Shown here: piece after piece, positions 60,392 through 61,711 of the stretch
Layout of the letters: each line of letters begins with the position of its first letter
How positions within the stretch are numbered: position 1 is the first letter of the stretch
Notes under the pieces: generated by a model
Databases searched by the model: none
The model's input: the letters and a program-made list of their open reading frames with translations, nothing else
Told to the model about the DNA's origin: nothing
Made by a program: the position numbers and the translations under genes
From: Thermomonospora echinospora
GTDB taxonomy: Bacteria > Actinomycetota > Actinomycetes > Streptosporangiales > Streptosporangiaceae
Direction of reading: 5' to 3'
DNA length: 61,711 bases
Assembly (NCBI RefSeq): GCF_900108175.1
Contig: NZ_FNVO01000031.1
Coordinates: 1-61,711 of the forward strand

Positions 60392-61391
60392 ATGACTTCG
60401 GTTGAGCGGACTGCGTATCCGCAGTTCCCGAAGCTGATGATGGCTCGGGAGCTGCACGTGTTCTACACGCCGTCGGCGGATGAGGCGGTGTGGGCGCGGG
60501 AGCGCACGGATACTGATGATCACTTGCTGGCGCTGGTGGTGGCGTTGAAGTGCTTCCAGCGGATGGGCCGGTTCCCGAAGGCGGGTGAGGTGCCGGATGC
60601 GGTGGTCGACCATGTCCGGCGTTGCCTGGAGCTGGGTGAGGACGCGGCGGTGGTGTATTCCTCGCCGCGTACGGCCGAGTCGCATCGCGCGGTGGTGCGC
60701 ACCCGGCTGGGGGTGACCCGGAACCCGGGGAAGGCCCGCAAGATCGCCGATCGGGCGATCCGGAAGGCCGCGCGGGTGAAGAACAACCCGCCGGACCTGA
60801 TCAACGTGGCGTTGGAGCACCTGGTGCAGGCCTCACTCGAGCTGCCGGCGTTCTCGACGCTGGATGAGATGGCCACCCGGATCCGGGCGGAGATCAACGC
60901 GGGGATCTTCCAGATGATCCGGTCCCGGCTGGGGTGGCCGGGCGGGCGCGGCTGGAGGCGCTGCTGGTGGTGGGCCCGGACGGCAAGAGCGACCTGTGGC
61001 GGCTGAAACGTCCGGCGCGGCGGGCGTCGTGGTCGCGGTTCAAGGAGCAGCGCCGGCACCTGAAATGGGTGGATGGACTGGGGGCGGCGAGCGAGTGGGT
61101 GGAGGGGGTGGCCGCCTCCAAGATCGCTGATTTCGCCGCTGAGGCCGACGCGGATGACGCCGACGTGTTGTCGCGATATGAGGCGGTCAAGCGGGTGGCG
61201 CTACTGGCGCGCCTGGTCCACACCGCGCAAGCGCGGGCGCGTGATGATCTGGCGCAGATGCTGTGCAAGCGAATGGCCGGGAACCTGAAGAACGCCAGGT
61301 TGAAGCTGGAGGAGATCCGCGAGCAGCAGCGGGCGATGAGCGAGCGGCTGATCGGCACCTACCGCACCGTGCTGGGGGCTTCCCCCCGAGA
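60392..61391 (+). pseudogene. Tn3-family transposase N-terminal part
   Basis: MTSVERTAYPQFPKLMMARE, then ADEAVWARERTDTDDHLLAL and MGRFPKAGEVPDAVVDHV, are the DUF4158 N-terminus of Tn3-family transposases. Near 60940 the frame shifts, and LEALLVVGPDGKSDLWRLKR continues with LARLVHTAQARARDDLAQML and a coiled-coil like MSERLIGTYRTVL. The sequence is cut at about 61376-61391 by an IS3-type element, so the whole DDE catalytic part is missing. Confidence 0.75.
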
Positions 61392-61711
61392 TGTGGACAC
61401 CTTGGAGACTGGATCTTGAGGTCCAGGGGAAGAGATGTCACCGATGGCGCTGAAGCACTATCCGGAGGAGTTCAAGGCCGACGCGGTCGCGTTGTACCTG
61501 TCGGATCCGTCCAAGACCTACAGGCAGGTCGCTGAGGATCTGGGGATCAACCGGGCGACGCTGCGGCAGTGGGTGATCGACGCCCGGCGCCGGGGCGAGG
61601 CCGGGCCTAAGCCCAAGCCCGCCGGTAAGGGCAACCCGGCGCAGGACGTAGCCTCCCCTGACGTGTTGGAGAAGGAGAATCAGCAGCTCAGGGCCCGGAT
61701 CGCCGAGCTGG
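61392..61711 (+). mobile_element. IS3-family element, left end only
   Basis: TGTGGACACCTTGGAGACTG at 61392 starts a typical IS3-type terminal repeat directly where the Tn3 transposase similarity stops. OrfA begins 43 bases inside. The element runs off the right edge, so its right end and target duplication cannot be seen. Confidence 0.6.
61435..61711 (+). CDS. IS3-family transposase OrfA, partial
   Basis: An open frame from ATG 61435 to the edge: MSPMALKHYPEEFKADAVAL, YRQVAEDLGINRATLRQWV, ARRRGEAGPKPKPAGKG, and a leucine-zipper start VLEKENQQLRARIAEL. These are the HTH and zipper of OrfA proteins that bind the element ends. GGGGAAGAG precedes the ATG; Met at 61444 is an alternative. OrfB lies outside the window. 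Confidence 0.85.
   Translation, partial: MSPMALKHYPEEFKADAVALYLSDPSKTYRQVAEDLGINRATLRQWVIDARRRGEAGPKPKPAGKGNPAQDVASPDVLEKENQQLRARIAEL

Noticed and set aside
1-61711. CRISPR array, tRNA or rRNA genes
   Set aside because: No regular short repeat-spacer pattern, cloverleaf with CCA-type end or rRNA-like stretch was seen on reading through; a covariance search was not possible.

Overview
The window is very GC-rich DNA with tightly packed genes, many GTG starts and many ATGA or GTGA stop/start overlaps. The gene families (PAS/GAF/PP2C regulators, MmyB-type XRE regulator, B12-riboswitch-controlled nrdAB, paired acyl-CoA dehydrogenases) point to a high-GC actinomycete. Genus is not determinable here; a Streptosporangiales or Streptomyces relative would fit. 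No rRNA, tRNA or CRISPR array was seen.

Left edge (1-3.3 kb): worn mobile-element debris around a few intact genes: a truncated tyrosine integrase, a small membrane protein, a UlaG-like metallo-beta-lactamase-fold hydrolase and the tail of an IS701-like transposase.

Island 1 (3.4-23.1 kb) is a catabolic regulon for an unidentified carboxylic acid. Three leftward operons: (A) ABM-domain protein, nitroreductase, alpha/beta hydrolase, a tiny ORF, acyl-CoA dehydrogenase, CoA ligase and a second acyl-CoA dehydrogenase; (B) a complete sugar-type (CUT2-like) ABC importer plus an SDR; (C) a second CoA ligase/dehydrogenase pair with an HpaB-type flavin monooxygenase and an enoyl-CoA hydratase. A TetR regulator gene ends the island. 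An inverted repeat, TCTGAC-N5-GTCAGA or a close variant, lies before operons A and B (twice near B) and before the TetR gene; a related palindrome lies before operon C. This looks like one previously unnamed TetR regulon.

Island 2 (23.3-45.3 kb) encodes an aromatic, probably nitrogen-containing, degradation pathway: a three-subunit molybdenum hydroxylase with CoxG and XdhC maturation factors, a Rieske ring-hydroxylating oxygenase, a BphB-like dihydrodiol dehydrogenase, a type I extradiol dioxygenase, a DHDPS-family aldolase/hydratase, an aldehyde dehydrogenase, a 3-oxoacid CoA-transferase, and three C-N chemistry genes (nitrilase, cyclase/formamidase, ornithine-cyclodeaminase-like). A UTRA-type GntR regulator and an MFS transporter complete it. 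A second repeated operator, about TTTGTMWTACAGAGGACAAA, occurs at four promoters; at two it fills the space between -35 and -10.

45.4-51.9 kb: pseudogene fragments surround an intact class I ribonucleotide reductase operon (nrdA-nrdB) under a cobalamin riboswitch. Imperfect 75-bp direct repeats flank this cassette.

52.0-57.9 kb: a PAS-PAS-GAF-PP2C phosphatase, a divergent MmyB-like XRE regulator/SDR pair, and a frameshifted two-module protein that resembles Imm49 immunity proteins.

57.9-61.7 kb: a pile of transposons: an intact IS5-family element with TTA target duplication, a decayed IS701-family transposase, a Tn3-family transposase fragment, and an IS3-family element running off the right edge.
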